From Vitis vinifera (lineage: Eukaryota; Streptophyta; Magnoliopsida; Vitales; Vitaceae): DNA of 64,000 bases. Below the pieces are notes generated by a model that worked only from the letters and a program-made list of their open reading frames with translations, did no database searches and had not been told where the DNA came from. Positions 32,849-46,192 of the stretch are shown in pieces. The stretch is from assembly GCF_030704535.1 (NCBI RefSeq), contig NC_081821.1, positions 5,905,001 to 5,969,000 on the forward strand, in the 5' to 3' direction. Position numbers and translations under genes: made by a program. How positions within the stretch are numbered: the stretch's first letter is position 1; the number at the start of each line of letters is the position of its first letter.

Positions 32849-34970
32849 ATGGAATTCAACAATTCTGCAAACCCAGTTCACCATACTCCCTTCGAAGCTA
32901 AAGATCGTTGCCAATGGCAGGACTGTTACTCATTCAGGGAGTTGAAGCACATTTTCTCAGTTGTCATATTTTTCATGATGGTTTCTCATGCAAGTAAGGT
33001 TCCCAAACTTGGACATTAGATTTTCTTTTCTGGCAGTGGCTTACATTTTTCTATCTGTTTGTTCACTCTTTCTATTGCTTCTGTGATTTTAGTTGCCTAT
33101 GATCCACTGGATCCAACCGGAAACATAACAATAAAATGGGATGTTGTGTCTTGGACCCCAGATGGTTACGTGGTGAGTAAATCTCTGTTTTGATGGTCTG
33201 TATCATTATTTAGTATCAAACAACCAACTTATCCATTGCTCGCTGGATCTATACACCAATTAATTGTCAATATTCTGGAGCAAAGTCTAAAAGCAGGTAA
33301 AAAATCATCCAACAAGAGAACTTAGAATTATGCAACAACCTTCAGGCCCAATTATGAACTGTAAATTATAGTTTCTTTTCCCACCTCTTTCTTGGCAATT
33401 AACATGGCTTTCAAGAAGATCCCAAAACAATTCTTGAACAAATCACCAACGAATCAAACATCATTTAATCGAGTTCTTCCAGGCTCTGGTGACTATGAAC
33501 AACTTCCAAATGTACCGGCACATCATGACCCCTGGCTGGACCCTATCATGGTCATGGGCTAAGAAAGAAGTGATCTGGTCAATGGTGGGAGCCCAAACAA
33601 CAGAGCAAGGAGACTGTTCCAAGTTCAAAGCGAACATACCACACTGCTGTGAGAAAACCCCAACAGTTGTTGACTTGCTTCCTGGAGTTCCTTACAACCA
33701 ACAAATTGCCAATTGTTGCAAGGCTGGTGTGGTGGCCGCCTGGGGGCAGGATCCTGCAGGATCAGTCTCCTCCTTTCAGGTGAGCGTTGGGCAAGCTGGG
33801 ACTTCAAACAAAACAGTGAAACTTCCCAAGAATTTCACTTTGCTTGGTCCAGGACCAGGATACACTTGTGGCCCTGCCAAAATTGTCCCCTCCACCATCT
33901 ACTTGACTCCTGATCATAGACGAAAAACTCAAGCAATGAGTATGTCTCTTCTTCACTGATCTTTTCAGATACCTATCCTTTTATTCTTCTTTTATTGTTT
34001 TGAAGGTCTTCTGACTGAAAATGGAAATCATCTGTTTGATAATATTTTCCATTTGGCAGTGACTTGGAATGTTACCTGCACCTATTCTCAGTTTCTGGCG
34101 TCCAAAAACCCCACCTGTTGTGTTTCCTTCTCAAGTTTTTACAATGATACCATGACCCCATGCCCATCCTGCGCGTGTGGTTGCCGCAACAAGAACATGT
34201 GTATCTCGTAAGCCTCTCATTCAGTCTCATGCAGCACAGCACAATTGAAAATGCATATATATGCTTGTCGATCTGCTTTTCATTGAATATAATTGTGGAT
34301 ACGCAGAAGTGACTCAAAGAAACTGAAGGCGTTACACAATCCAAAGAGGAGCAATACACCATTGCTACAATGCACACATCATATGTGTCCCATACGGGTG
34401 CACTGGCATGTCAAGCTCAACTACAAGGATTATTGGCGAGTGAAGATCGCCATTACTAATTTTAACTATCGGATGAATTATACACAGTGGACACTTGTTG
34501 CACAGCATCCCAATCTCAACAATGTCACACAAGTATTTAGCTTTGATTACAAGCCTCTTGTCCCCTATGAATCCATAAGTGAGTGCAAACCTACTTCAAA
34601 TGCTTTTTCATCCAGAGCTGCAAAAACCCAGATTCAAACTCAATTTCTAATAAGATTTTCTAACTAGTTCACGGTATTTGCAGATGACACTGGTATGTTC
34701 TATGGCATGAAATTCTACAATGACCTACTAGTGGAAGCCGGACAGCATGGAAATGTCCAGTCTGAGGTGCTTCTTCAGAAGAACAAGGATACATTTACTT
34801 TCAAGCAGGGATGGGCATTCCCTCGAAAAGTTTATTTTAATGGTGATGAGTGCAAGCTGCCCCCGCCTGATACATATCCATTTTTACCAAACTCTGCCCA
34901 TGCAAATCCATTTGCCTTTTGGACAATGGCAGCTCCTCTGCTTTTGATGATACTGTACACCATTTGGTGA
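32849..34970 (+). CDS. COBL4: COBRA-like protein 4-type (COBL4), complete gene
   Basis: Predicted GPI-anchored extracellular protein; COBL4 (IRX6 in Arabidopsis, BC1 in rice) is needed for cellulose in secondary walls. Six GT-AG exons join in frame: 32849-32993, 33093-33172, 33483-33939, 34060-34207, 34307-34578 and 34684-34970, giving 462 residues. Exon lengths of 80, 457 and 148 nt equal those of the sister gene at 23.4 kb. Seen: YDPLDPTGNITIKWDVVSW, WAKKEVIWSMVGAQTTEQG, the CCVS signature (TCCVSFSSFYNDTMTPCPSC), HWHVKLNYKDYWRVKIAITN, GWAFPRKVYFNGDECKLPPP and a hydrophobic tail (FWTMAAPLLLMILYTIW). Odd: about 33 hydrophilic residues (MEFNNSANPVHHTPFEAKD...) precede the hydrophobic signal (IFSVVIFFMMVSHA), longer than the usual leader. 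Orthology to COBL4 rather than COBL1/2 is by motif comparison from memory and by neighbourhood to the RGP gene. Confidence 0.94.
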
Positions 34971-35878
34971 TACTTCTAAGAGAAGAGAGATAGCTTTTGG
35001 AAATCTTTGAGGCAGAAAATGCAGGGTGGTTTTGAAGGTACGGCACTTTCCTATGGCAGGTTTATGATATCACAATGTCCATAAGCTGTAGAAGAGATTT
35101 TCAATTGGATATTTCAATCATACAGATGTTACATGAGAGAGTTGAGCTTGCAGATAAATAAACTAAATCAAAGCTCCATATGAAATGTCCAAGAACTCTT
35201 GAAGTTTTTCATGGTACACCATTGACAAAATCAACCCTTCATTTCCTGTCCTTGTTTCTTTTAATTTGCAATTTGGATGTGGAAGTTCATTAGCTGCCCC
35301 TTCTTTTATGTAGTGCATGATCTGATTATGTGTTTGGAACTCGAGAATGAAAATGGAAATAAGATTAAGATTGTGAGACTACCACCTGCGTCAAATACTT
35401 AACTAACCCCATGCGACCGATAATCAAATGTTCTTGAAGGTTGGAGAACAAAACTCCAGCAACTCCAAAAGCCTGACTGGCAGAAATTATGGCAACAATG
35501 AATATCAAGTTAACAAAAACGCAATGGAATATATACTAAACCATATATCAACTGTCATTTGCTCGTGAATTTCCTTATTACAATGCTAAGAATATTTTCG
35601 TGGATATGCTACAAACAAAATTATCAAAGGTATAAATAAAAATACATAAACATACAACACAAAAACTAAATCTAAGCAAAATTAAACTCACCCCCAATGC
35701 ATAAAATAGATAACAAGGCAGAGTTTTTTAGTGACCTGCATTAACCTTGAAACACAGCACCAACACATTCAACCCCCCATTGGTGAGATTTCCACGACTT
35801 TTTGTATGATCTAAACCAGATTGAAGTTTGTGAAATTTCCAGAACAGGTAATTTCTTGGATTTTTCCTGTATAATTCA
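34971..35878. other. Convergent 3' flanks of COBL4 and COB
   Basis: Contains the two 3' UTRs and their termination regions; no coding gene and no repeat noticed. Confidence 0.5.
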
Positions 35879-37542
35879 CTAAGCATAAGCCAATACAATG
35901 ACAGAAACTGCCAAGATTGTCAAGATTGAGTAAAGGAGAGAGACAGTGGGTCGGGAGCTGGCATTTGGCAACCATGGGTAGGCATCTGGTGGAGGCATGA
36001 CGCAATTATCACCATTGAAATAAATTCTTCGAGGGAAAGCCCATCCCTTATCAAAAGTGAAAGTTGCTTTATCCTTTCGAAATAGTAGCTCTGACTGCAC
36101 ATTCCCAAGAGGACCAGCTTGAGAGAGCAAATCATTGTAAAACTTGACTCCCCATAACATGGCAGTGTCATCTGTATAACCAAAATTCATATTCACAAGA
36201 TGTTAGGATTAAGACGAACAGTTGCATGTTTTTTATTTAAAAAGCTGGCAGACAACAACTTTGCAAAACCAAATCTTGAGAAGATATGACGTACTTATGG
36301 CTGCATAAGGAGTTAATGACTTGTAATTAAAACTGAAAATCTGTGTGAGATTATCAAAGTTGGGATGTTGAACAACAAGATTCCATTGGGTGTAGTTCAT
36401 TCTGTAATTGAAATTTGTGATTGTGATCTTCACCCGCCAGTAATCCTTGTAGTTGAGCTTAACATGCCAATGGACACGGATTGGGCACATATGGCTGGTA
36501 CACTGGACGAGAGGCTGATAACTGGTTTTACCTGAGCCTTCAACGACTGAAGCTAAATATGGATTGTTTGGGCTGTAAAACAGCAACAAAAGAAAAGGAA
36601 AAAAAATCATGAGAAAATCATTACTGATTGCACTGACAACACTGAAAATGCAAATTTAGAAAAGAAAGAAAAATGGTGAAATAATGGCAGCAAAAAAGAC
36701 ACTCAATGTAACTTACTCTACACAGCTCCCTGGATGAGTTAGATTATTTTGACAGCCACAGGTGCAAGTTGGGCAGGATACTATAGTGTTATTATAGAAC
36801 GATGACAATGAGACACAACATGTAGGCGTCTTCTGAGCCAGGAATTGTGAATACGTGCAAGTAACATTCCAAGTCACTGCCATAGGACAGGAAGATTAGA
36901 TTAGTTAAATCTTGAGAACTCTTTAAATGCATATTAAGAACACAAATTATCCATTGTCAATGTGTCTTGCCATCCTGTTTCAGCCAGTGGTCCATTTAGA
37001 AGGACTACTCGATGAACATACTGGAATATATCTAATATTTGTTGACTAATGAATAAATACCGTAGCAGCTGCTCACCTGTTGGTCTATTTATACAAGTTG
37101 CTATATGAACATATTTGCATTTATCCATATTATTGGCTAATGAACAGGAGTATCATAGTGTCGGCTAAAAATCAATTGCACGACTACTTACGCAAAGTTC
37201 AAGGATTTCACCTGTTGGTCCATTAGATGAAGTGCTAAATGAACATACTGGCATATATGTACATCATTAGCTAATGAATGGGAACGTCGTAGAACTGGCC
37301 AAAAGCACTAGTGAGTTAACTTACTCAAAGCCTGAGTGACTCTCCTCTGATCCGCCGTGGTAAACTTGGTTGGTTTTACAATCTTGGCAGGCCCACAAGT
37401 ATATCCAGGCCCTGGAGCTCTCAACGTGAAGTTCTTTGGCAATTTGACAGTTTTGTTGGTAGTCCCAGCTGCACCCACACTGACCTGGAATGAGCTTGCT
37501 GCATTAGCTGGGTCCTGGACCCATGAGTTTATAACACCCCCT

Positions 37543-37580
<38 letters not shown>

Positions 37581-39134
37581 TGGCAGTAAATCCACAACTG
37601 TTGGATCCTTTTTACAGCAATGTGGTACATTCCCTTTGAATCTTGAACAATCCCCTTGTTCTGTTGTTTGTCCTCCCATCATACTCCAGATTACTTCCTT
37701 TTTGGCCCATGACCATCCAAGTGACCACCCTGGTGCTTGAATGTGGCGATATTGCTGGAAGTTGAACATTGTAACAACAGCCTGCCCAACATGAATAAAA
37801 AGATTAGATCATAACTAGAAAACAATTGAAATGTAAGTGGAATCCATTCATGGGCAAAGGCAAGTGGATGCTTGAACAAGGTTCACTATTGCAATCAAAA
37901 TATTTTGTAGTTTAATATTTTACTTACAACATAACCATCTGGAGTCCAGCTCATTACATCCCACTTGATGGTGATATTTCCCTCTGGATCAAGCGAATCG
38001 TAGGCTTCTGCAGAAACATCCACCAAAGAAAGATGAATACCTCAATTCTTAAGATTCTCATGACATTAAATTTCATAAAGGGAGAGTTCAATCTTTTCTT
38101 TTTTTGGTTAAATTACACCTCAATTTTCTTACTGTGATGTAAGAGTCAAAACAAACAAAATAAATATGCTTGAGTTGCATTGATACTAGATCTCTGATAT
38201 ACATGAAAATTCATGTATCGACCCTCCATAAAAACCATTTTTCTACTCTTTTACATCTCTGTACAGATCCAAGAAACAATTGAAAAATCTCCTTGGGTAA
38301 ATGAAGGAAATGGGAAATGCACCCTATTTGAAAATCTCTCCAACTCCTTTTTCTCTTCAAAGATTAGTAGTGAGGATTTACCAATGATCATGAAATAAGA
38401 AAAGGGCAATAAAAATACTAGTAAAAAGAAGTGAAAATAAGAGAGAAAAGCATGTATCTGTTTCTCTGTTTCAAGTATATATATGAAAATTTCACTTTCA
38501 ATTACAATGATCACAATTCCTTCTTCTCTTTCAATTACTATACCACAAAATGCATTCTTCCATGCAATCAGGAGATAATTGTCCAATTTTAACCACAAAC
38601 AAATAATATAAGCAATATAATTCCAATTTTAAAAAATAAAAATGAAAAAAATAAAAAAACCTCTTGCTTGCTATATGCAGCTCACTTAGAATAAAAGATC
38701 TCGGTTGTTTTATGTCTCAACTGAGAAATCCCCAAGCTAATTCCCCAGAACTAACTGAATTTTTGCCTTCCTATGCTTATTTCCATTCATTTATGAATCA
38801 GATCAAACTCTGAATCAATGAAACAGAGCTTCAACTCCAATCCTCACCAACCCCACAAATTTTCCACAACCCAATCCTGCTAACACCCTTCATTCCATCC
38901 ATTCCCATACCTATCTTTTATTTCTCCTACAAATTCCCCCGAAAAATGGGATGGTAGCATAGAAATAAGAAACACACTTCCAAAACACAATATTCGAAAA
39001 AAATGGTAAATGGTGGCATCTGGGTCATCACCTGTAGAAGTGAAAATGGAGCAAGAAAACAACAACACAAGCAAAATGGCGTAACTGCTGAGCTTGGTGA
39101 TGGATCTGGCAATGGATGTGAAGAAAAACTCCAT
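35879..39134 (-). CDS. COB: COBRA (COB) orthologue, GPI-anchored cell-expansion protein, complete gene
   Basis: Six exons join in frame on the minus strand: 39134-39032, 38007-37928, 37781-37325, 36876-36717, 36572-36295 and 36171-35879, giving 456 residues, the same length as Arabidopsis COB. Seen in order: signal peptide (SYAILLVLLFSCSIFTST), EAYDSLDPEGNITIKWDVMSW, MFNFQQYRHIQAPGWSLGW, NSWVQDPANAASSFQVSVGA, CCVS signature (TPTCCVSLSSFYNNTIV), ASVVEGSGKTSYQPLVQCTS, DTAMLWGVKFYNDLLSQAGP, GWAFPRRIYFNGDNCVMPPP and a hydrophobic GPI tail (LLYSILTILAVSVIVLAYA). FNFQ, NSWVQDP, AMLWG and DNCVMPPP separate the COB/COBL1/COBL2 clade from COBL4. COB orients cellulose microfibrils in expanding root cells. 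Introns 1 (1.0 kb) and 3 (0.45 kb) are plain. Convergent with COBL4. Nothing broken. Confidence 0.95.
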
Positions 39135-39330
39135 TCCTTGTTGCTGATTATGCTCTGAGCTGTAGTTGATATTCGAACTGAGAAAGAGAAAGATGAGAAG
39201 AGACAGTGGCAGTGGATGGTGGTAGCCTTCTTTCTCACATGGTAAGTGAGCTTTTCATAGCTAACGGGACTTTAAAAACCCACTATAATAATCTCTGCCT
39301 CCACTCCGCTCTCTATTTGCCTACAATTCA
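39135..39330 (-). promoter_or_regulatory. 5' UTR and promoter region of COB
   Basis: On the minus strand the leader before the ATG is pyrimidine-rich (CTTCTCATCTTTCTCTTTCTC), common for plant 5' UTRs. No clear TATA box could be chosen. Confidence 0.35.
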
Positions 39331-40826
39331 GTGTCCTCCACTCTCCAATTACAAATTTACCCTTATTCACTAGTGAAAATTACCACCTAGAACATTGAAA
39401 ATAATAATAATAAAAACCCGTAACATAAACAAACTCCTAAAATGAAATGTATTTAAAAATATTATCAATCACAATGTGTCATACGTATAATCAAGTCTCA
39501 TTGTTCAATATCTTAATTTTATTTTTCGCTAATTTAATTTTATTAATTATATCAGTCTTATTATTTTATAGTTTCATCTTAATTGTTTATATTATCATAC
39601 AATAACTTAAATTTCATTATGTACTTTCAATAGTCGAGATAATAACTTTAATGAATACCGATTTGATACCGTAACATTTTCTTAATATAATTACATTGAT
39701 TATTACAATCATAAGACATAATTTAAAGGAAAGTAATCATTTTAGGAATTCATGGGGGTAGAATTGTCTATTGGGAAAGAGTTGGAAAAAAAAAAAGTTG
39801 TCCAAACTATATGCAGTGCCAAAGAATTGGGAATACGCAATTGTTTGAAAGAGTGGTGAATGATGAATCCGTTGGGTTCTTTCTTTCACAGTTGGTTCAT
39901 TGCTTACTTGTCTTGGAAGGTTGGCACCTCCAACAAGGCAAACCAAGATTAGCCCTTTCACTGTTTGGTAATAAGTGGATTTATATAGGGGCATTTCTGG
40001 AATACATGCAAGATTTTTGGAACATAATCATCAAAAGCAAAAACAATTATGTAAATGGCAAAATGTGACTGTCGGTGGAGAGAGACAGCGAGAGGGGGAG
40101 GGAGAGCGTCCTCTCTATTTCCAGATTGTCGATTCTTGGACAGCCCACGGCCCAGGCCCACCAACTTTATTTATTTTTATTCTTTGGGAGATTTCTTCGG
40201 CTTGTAGCGGGCCCACCCTTTTATTTTATTTTGTTTTTATTATTTATTGTAACAACCACATATTAAGAAAATAGGTTTTTTTAATTAATTTATAATCACA
40301 ATTATGTGCAGCCGACATAAAATTAGTCTAGGTTTAATCTTGGGGGACCCACTTATTAATTGTTAATACGGTTGATTGTATTTCTTACGTGGACTCTTTT
40401 CTAATTAGTTTGGTGTAACTACTATTTAAGATTTTACGAAAATTAATTAATTAGAAGATTATGTTAAATAATTCATGAAAATCAAAACTTAATTTGGGAT
40501 TAAATTATGAAAATCATAATCAAAGGAGACCCTTGTCTTGCTTTATTGCTTGTCCTTGTCCATGATACTCACACGTTTGTTAGTGTCGGTGGTCCATGGA
40601 ACCTTCGTTTTTTTTTTTTTTCTTCCTTATTGTCCACAATTAAAGAAATTTTAATTATAATATTTTGAGGGTATAGAGGTCAATTAGTTGCAAAATGTGT
40701 GTTGGTTTTGATTATATGAAGATTCAACCGACATAAAAGATATTTGATTAAAAGTTTGTATTTATTTAAGAGTATGTTTGAGATTGATTCAAATACAATT
40801 AGTAGTGCATGCTGTAAAAAAAATTA
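39331..40826. other. Spacer upstream of COB
   Basis: No gene supported. Short open frames at 39811-40274 overlap on both strands and look random. Confidence 0.4.
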
Positions 40827-41186
40827 AGGATTTGTTTGATAATTGTTTTTAAAATAATTTTGAAAAATGGTTTTTGAAAACTATTTTATGATTTTTGTAG
40901 AATAAAAGTTTATTTAGAAACCTAAAATATTTATTAATATTCTTAAATATGTTTTAAAAATAATTTTTATATCTAGCATTTTATATATTTGTATAATTAT
41001 TTTTTAAAATAGCCCTTTAAAAAAAAATGAAAATAACAAGAAACAATTAAAAGACGTTCTTTAAAAACACTCCGTTTTTTATTCTTAAGAAAAAAAAATA
41101 ATTTGTGGTTGTCAAACGGGTTTTCTATATTTTTTGTTTCGAAGAACAAAAAAATGTTTTAAAAAATAGTTCTCAAATAAGTCCTA
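40827..41186. mobile_element. MITE with about 24-bp inverted ends (hAT-like)
   Basis: The ends AGGATTTGTTTGATAATTGT and the reverse complement of TAGTTCTCAAATAAGTCCT match at roughly 70%. The interior is AT-rich and non-coding, and resembles the copy nested in the CACTA element at 26750-27170. Confidence 0.55.
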
Positions 41187-42566
41187 AATATTTGACAAAA
41201 TTTTAAAGAATCTTTAAGGTGATTTTAAAACCACCCTTGATAAATACTATTTTTAAGAACAACCTTTTTAATGTTACATATTTCTAAAAAGATTAGGATA
41301 TATATGTATATGGCACAAATTAAGAGAATTTTTTTCTAAAATATTCATAAATGTGCCTTAAATCCATGAATTTGGACAATTATACCATTGTAAGTTTTTA
41401 TTAGTTCTAAAAAAAATATTATCTAGAATTAAGAAAAGATAAAGAAAGTGATAATTTTTTTTCAAATGTTCAATATTTATTTTTTCAAATTTTGTTGGAG
41501 ATATTGTGCACATTGCTTAAATCAACCTTAATTTGGAATAAAGAAATCATTATTGTATTTATAGGAGCTCAAAAGTTATTCTTCTTAATTCATGTCATTT
41601 TTTTTCATTTTTACCCTTCTTAATTCATCATTTCCCTTTTTCCAAACCATGGCAGCTCTACATGACCCACACTTCCAAGAAAGTATGTTCTGGTTATATA
41701 CCAAGTGGACAAAAGAATTGGAATTCATCTCCTCCACATCCTTAGGACCCTAACTTCATCTTCAAGATCACCCTTCATTATTCTCATTTCCAAGCTAGTT
41801 TAAGACTTCCTTTCACCTTTTCATATGATGATTCAACCCATTCTTCTAGTTTTTTCATGTCAAATCCGTTATAATATCATCTATCTACTATCATGCCCTC
41901 GGGGCATGACAGTCATTTTATACCTCAAACCCAAAGACTCAAAGTAGAAACGACACAAACATTTATATTGTAACTAAAAATTTATCAATTACCAAATTCA
42001 TGTTCAGAGTAGTAGGACAAAATTCTAAAATCTCCAAGTATCAACTTTAAAAAAACTAATATATCAATCAAAGTGTTGTTATCCAAATAACCCCAAACTC
42101 AAATAATTCAACAAGAAATAAGTTTTAACATCTAAATAATGTACAACATAAAGAGAGTTTAAACAAATGTCCTAATAAAGCCAAATTTCTCTCCTAAGAG
42201 TCACTTATCGCCCGAACTGAGGTTACCTGAAATATTATCAAAAAATGGGATGAACTCAAAGCCCAATAAGAAACATTAATATAGTTTCCTAGATAAAATA
42301 TTTTCAATCATGCTTGCAAATAGGAGATATAACATATATTTATTTTCATAAAAACTTTTGAGTTCAAAATACTAATACATTCAAACTTTTCAACAAAACT
42401 TTCTTATATCCATTTCAAAACAATTTCTTATCAAAACCAAATCGAATACATTCAAAATATCTTTACTCTGGTTATCGTATGACAAATGGTGTCCAATTAG
42501 GTGGGACTTCACAATTAAGTAACTAGTTTCAAATTTTCTCAATTTAAGGTGAATAAAACCAAATGT
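41187..42566. other. Repeat-rich spacer
   Basis: No gene. The palindrome CATGCCCTCGGGGCATG (41892-41908) is the only sharp landmark; read on the minus strand it begins TGTCATGCCCCGA, like some plant LTR starts. Confidence 0.35.
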
Positions 42567-42712
42567 CAACAATTATAACCCGTTGACTAGGGTCATAAGG
42601 TCAACTATTATAACCCGTTGACTAGGGTCATATAATATCAACTATTATAACCCGTTGATTAGGGCCATAGAAATGTTAACAATTATAACTCGTTGACTAG
42701 GTCATATAATCT
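42567..42712. repeat. Four tandem copies of a short repeat (unit about 36-42 bp)
   Basis: Units share TATAACCCGTTGACTAGGGT followed by CATA; the fourth is the most diverged. Confidence 0.85.
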
Positions 42713-43248
42713 ACAGTCAAACGCTTTATATCATTAATTCACACTTACAAAACAAAATATCATATATTCTCAATTTTTCATTTTTCATAAACAAATAAAA
42801 TTCTCAAATATACTTTCCATACAAAACAAATATTTAATCCATGTGTAAAGATAAAAATAATATTCTTACACATTTCAAAATACAATATAAAAAGAAAATT
42901 ATTATTTTGTTATAAAAATCTGAATTAATTCCCCTTACTTTGAAGAAGCACTCAAAAACTTGAAATATTTAGTTTGATGAATTTACTCATCACCTAACAT
43001 AATATCATACACAATTATCTAAATGTAAAAATTTGACAATCTTAAAAATAATTTATTTAGTGTTAGGGATCCTAATTAATTTCTTATGCTAATATTATTA
43101 CTACCCAATATTATTTTCAACTTACTAAAAAATAATAAATTAATTTATTGGGTTTCCAAATTATTGTAAAATTCATTTTTTTTCCTAATCTTACCCTCAC
43201 AATTTATTTCTTTATATACTTAAAGTAAATTAAAACCTATACAAGAAA

Positions 43249-43275
43249 CTATTATTATTATTATTATTATTATTA
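43249..43275. repeat. (ATT)n microsatellite
   Basis: About nine ATT units; further ATT/TTA runs lie at 43345-43430, 43530-43560 and 43680-43700. Confidence 0.85.
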
Positions 43276-43334
43276 TTTTTGTTATCATAAACCAATTGTC
43301 ATTTAACCACAATTCCACCCCCACACCCCATTAT

Positions 43335-43530
43335 ATAAATATATATATTATTATTATTTTCAAAGACTTTGCAACACCATTGCTCCAAGTCACCAACTAC
43401 ACTCATTATTATTATTATTATTATAATAACATTTTTTTTTCTTTTTTTTCTTCATTCCTCGACGTCCATATGCATTCTTGTTTTTTTTTTTTTTTTAAAA
43501 AAACCCTTTGTTACACGACACACATCTACA

Positions 43531-43561
<31 letters not shown>

Positions 43562-43860
43562 TTTCACCGTTCCATAAAATCACACTATTTTTATTATATA
43601 TATATATATGTTATTATATACATATTATTGTTTTCAAAGACCCTACAATGCTATTACTCCAAGCCACCAACTACACCTAATATTATTATTATAATAATAA
43701 TAACACTTTTTTTTTTCTTTTGTTTCTTCATTCCTCAATGTCCACACGCATTCTTGTTTTTTTTTTTTTTTAAACCCTCTGTTACACGACACACATCTAT
43801 ATTATTATTATTTTCACCATTTCATAAAATCACACTACTCTTATTTTATTTATTTATTAT
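43335..43860. repeat. Tandem duplication, two units of about 270 bp
   Basis: CAAAGACTTTGCAACACCAT at 43361 recurs as CAAAGACCCTACAATGCTAT at 43635 (offset 274). Both units continue through CACCAACTACAC, an (ATT)n run, a T-run, GTTACACGACACACATCTA and CATAAAATCACACTA in the same order. Confidence 0.85.
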
Positions 43861-44988
43861 TATTATTTTTAGATCTATTCATTTGAGTAATCAAAATCTC
43901 TTGATCTCCATTAATAAATCAAACTATGTTCATAAATTTTTAATCTTTTTGACCTATAAATGAATTAAACGAACTCTAATCAAAATTGAGATATTCCAAA
44001 AAATATCTAAAGTGTTCAAAACTAATTAACGAATATAAAATATTAATTTAAGGATTAAAAATCTTACTTGAAAAATTGATCTTCAAACCCTAAACTTCAA
44101 AATCTTCATCCCTATGCTCTCTGATTTTTTTGATCTCTGTGTAAAACGGTTTTCGAATAGAGAATGTAGGAAAAATCTAATTTATATCTAGGGGTTTTAA
44201 ATACGAAAATACTTTTTTACCTTTATTAAATTACTTTAATTAATTAATAATTTTTAAATCACAAATTTACTTCTAAATTGGGTTTGGGGCATTACATCTA
44301 CTTACTAGTTGCTTGATGTTGAATTATTGATTCAACCTTAACGTTAGATTAGGGAATATCCCTCTCGTTTATATTTTAAAGAAGATTGAAAAAGAGAGTA
44401 CCTAGTTGTTCTCCTCTTTGAAGATGTATTGCTCCCCCATTTTAAACTTCCTAGACTAGAATAAAGGTTAGGAGAATGGGTACATCAAGACCACAAAATG
44501 ATGAGAATTTGATTATCAAGATAAAGACAAATTGTAGGACATCTCTCGATTTTTTTACTAACTAGGTGGGTTTCTGATTAGTTTTCTCTATTATCCTAAA
44601 TACTAAGCCTAATTACATAGTAACTCTAACTAAGAAAAACCAAAGGAAAAATTACTATGACTTTTCTAGTACTCTACATATCATTATTTGAGATTAACTT
44701 AAGGATTCAAAACTAGGACAAGAAGATTGTTTTTTATATGATCTACTAAATTAAGAACGTATGAAAATTGAGTTGAATGAAATTTGAATTAGCTAAATAA
44801 ATCTAATTTAAAATATTGGAATGAATTGATTTTTTATTCAAATGTTTCAAGATTGGGGGTTCCACAATTCAACTTCAAGTTTAGGGTTTTAGGTGAAACA
44901 AGAGCATTTATTTTTTATTGATCTTGTGGTGATCAAAATACAAGGCTACATATAATCAATTTGAGTTATAAAACTTAGGATTGCATCC

Positions 44989-46192
44989 TGTTAGCCCAAG
45001 GGTTCTCCTAATCAAGTTTTGATGATAACAAACCATGGTTAAGTTATTAATTGACTTGATTTATATAGAATTCCAAATGTTAATTTGAAAATTCATCAAA
45101 GAACCTAATGGATGCAAGATCAAGACTTTTGGAAGACCTTTAATAATAGGAAACATATGTAAGATGAATGCATGAGTGCACTTAGGATTTACATATCATT
45201 TCATGCATCTTTGAAAAACTCGGTTTATCCTTTAAAGTTACATTTCCATTAAAATCTGAGATCTATCAAATGAACCTTAGGCAAAAAATTTCAAAATTGG
45301 CATATAATTTTACTTAAAGAACTTGTCTAAGTGTTAGAAGCAAAAAAACCAGAAAAAGATAGGTTTTAAGGGTAAAAAAATGGTGAATCAGTTAAGGCTC
45401 TATCCAAACCGGCTCAACCAGTCAGGGTATCAATCAACCGGTTCCTTCTTTTTGGTCGAGGTCTGGTCAAGAGGTGAAAAAAACACTCTCTCTTCCAATA
45501 GCCTTTTCTTCCCGGTCGAAGGATCTGCTTTCCCAATCGAGGTCCAGCCGAGGTCAGGTCGAGGTCTGGTCGAGGGTAACGGTCACCTACCAAACATTAA
45601 ATGCTCCAACGGCTAGTGAATCGGTCAACCCCTAACTCGACCGGTTGAGGCTACTCTTTGATTTTCCTGGCTCCTGAGGTTAAAAACCTATAAATAGAGA
45701 GCTTCACTTCATTTATGAATAAAAGAACACATGCGTTTATTTGTTTACCTACTTGTTAAAAACTTTCATTTATTTTTTTGGTGCATTAAATCTCCATTTG
45801 CATATCCTTTAGTGCACCTTTATGATTTATCCTAACCTTGAGTTGTATTTGAGCCTTTGTTGAGCTAAGTGGAGAGATTCATACTTGTTAATTGAGTGTT
45901 AAAGTCTTCAAGTGAGTTGAAACTTGAAGAGATTGTGTAAGAGTTCATTGGAGTTGGAATCTAAGTGTAAAGGTGATTAGAAGCTTGATTGTAGCTTCAA
46001 GTTAGTGAAATCCTCACTCGATTAAGAGCTTGAGGAGAGTGGACGTAGGCAAGAAAGTGTCGAACCACTATAAAATCCGAGTTTGATTTTTCTAACTCCA
46101 TCTCTTTATATTTGCTTCTCTTTGTTTAAATTTGTTGTATTTAAAAAGAATTTGTAAAAACCCAATTCACCCCCCCCCCCCTCCCCCCCTCT
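44989..46192 (+). mobile_element. Solo LTR fossil, probably Ty1/copia
   Basis: Starts TGTTAGCCCAAGGGTTCTCC then TTTTGATGATAACAAACCATG, a familiar start of eudicot copia LTRs. Inside are a TATA box (CTATAAATAGAGAG, about 45688) and an AATAAA signal at 45718, the U3/R arrangement. It ends near AACCCAATTCA before a C-rich run. No primer-binding site or internal region follows, so it is a solo LTR of about 1.2 kb. Age moderate to old. Confidence 0.6.

Larger units (their letters stand above)
41890..44296 (-). mobile_element. Unclassified LTR-like repeat, fossil
   Basis: On the minus strand the region starts at 44296 with TGTAATGCCCCAAACCCAAT, a start seen in plant LTRs, and a related TGTCATGCCCCGA occurs near 41911. 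No protein-coding part is recognised between them. The bounds and class are guesses; it is old and non-coding. Confidence 0.3.

Noticed and set aside
43296-43963. Open frames rich in Ile/Tyr/Phe at 43.3-44.0 kb
   Set aside because: They are translations of (ATT)n and poly-T tracts.
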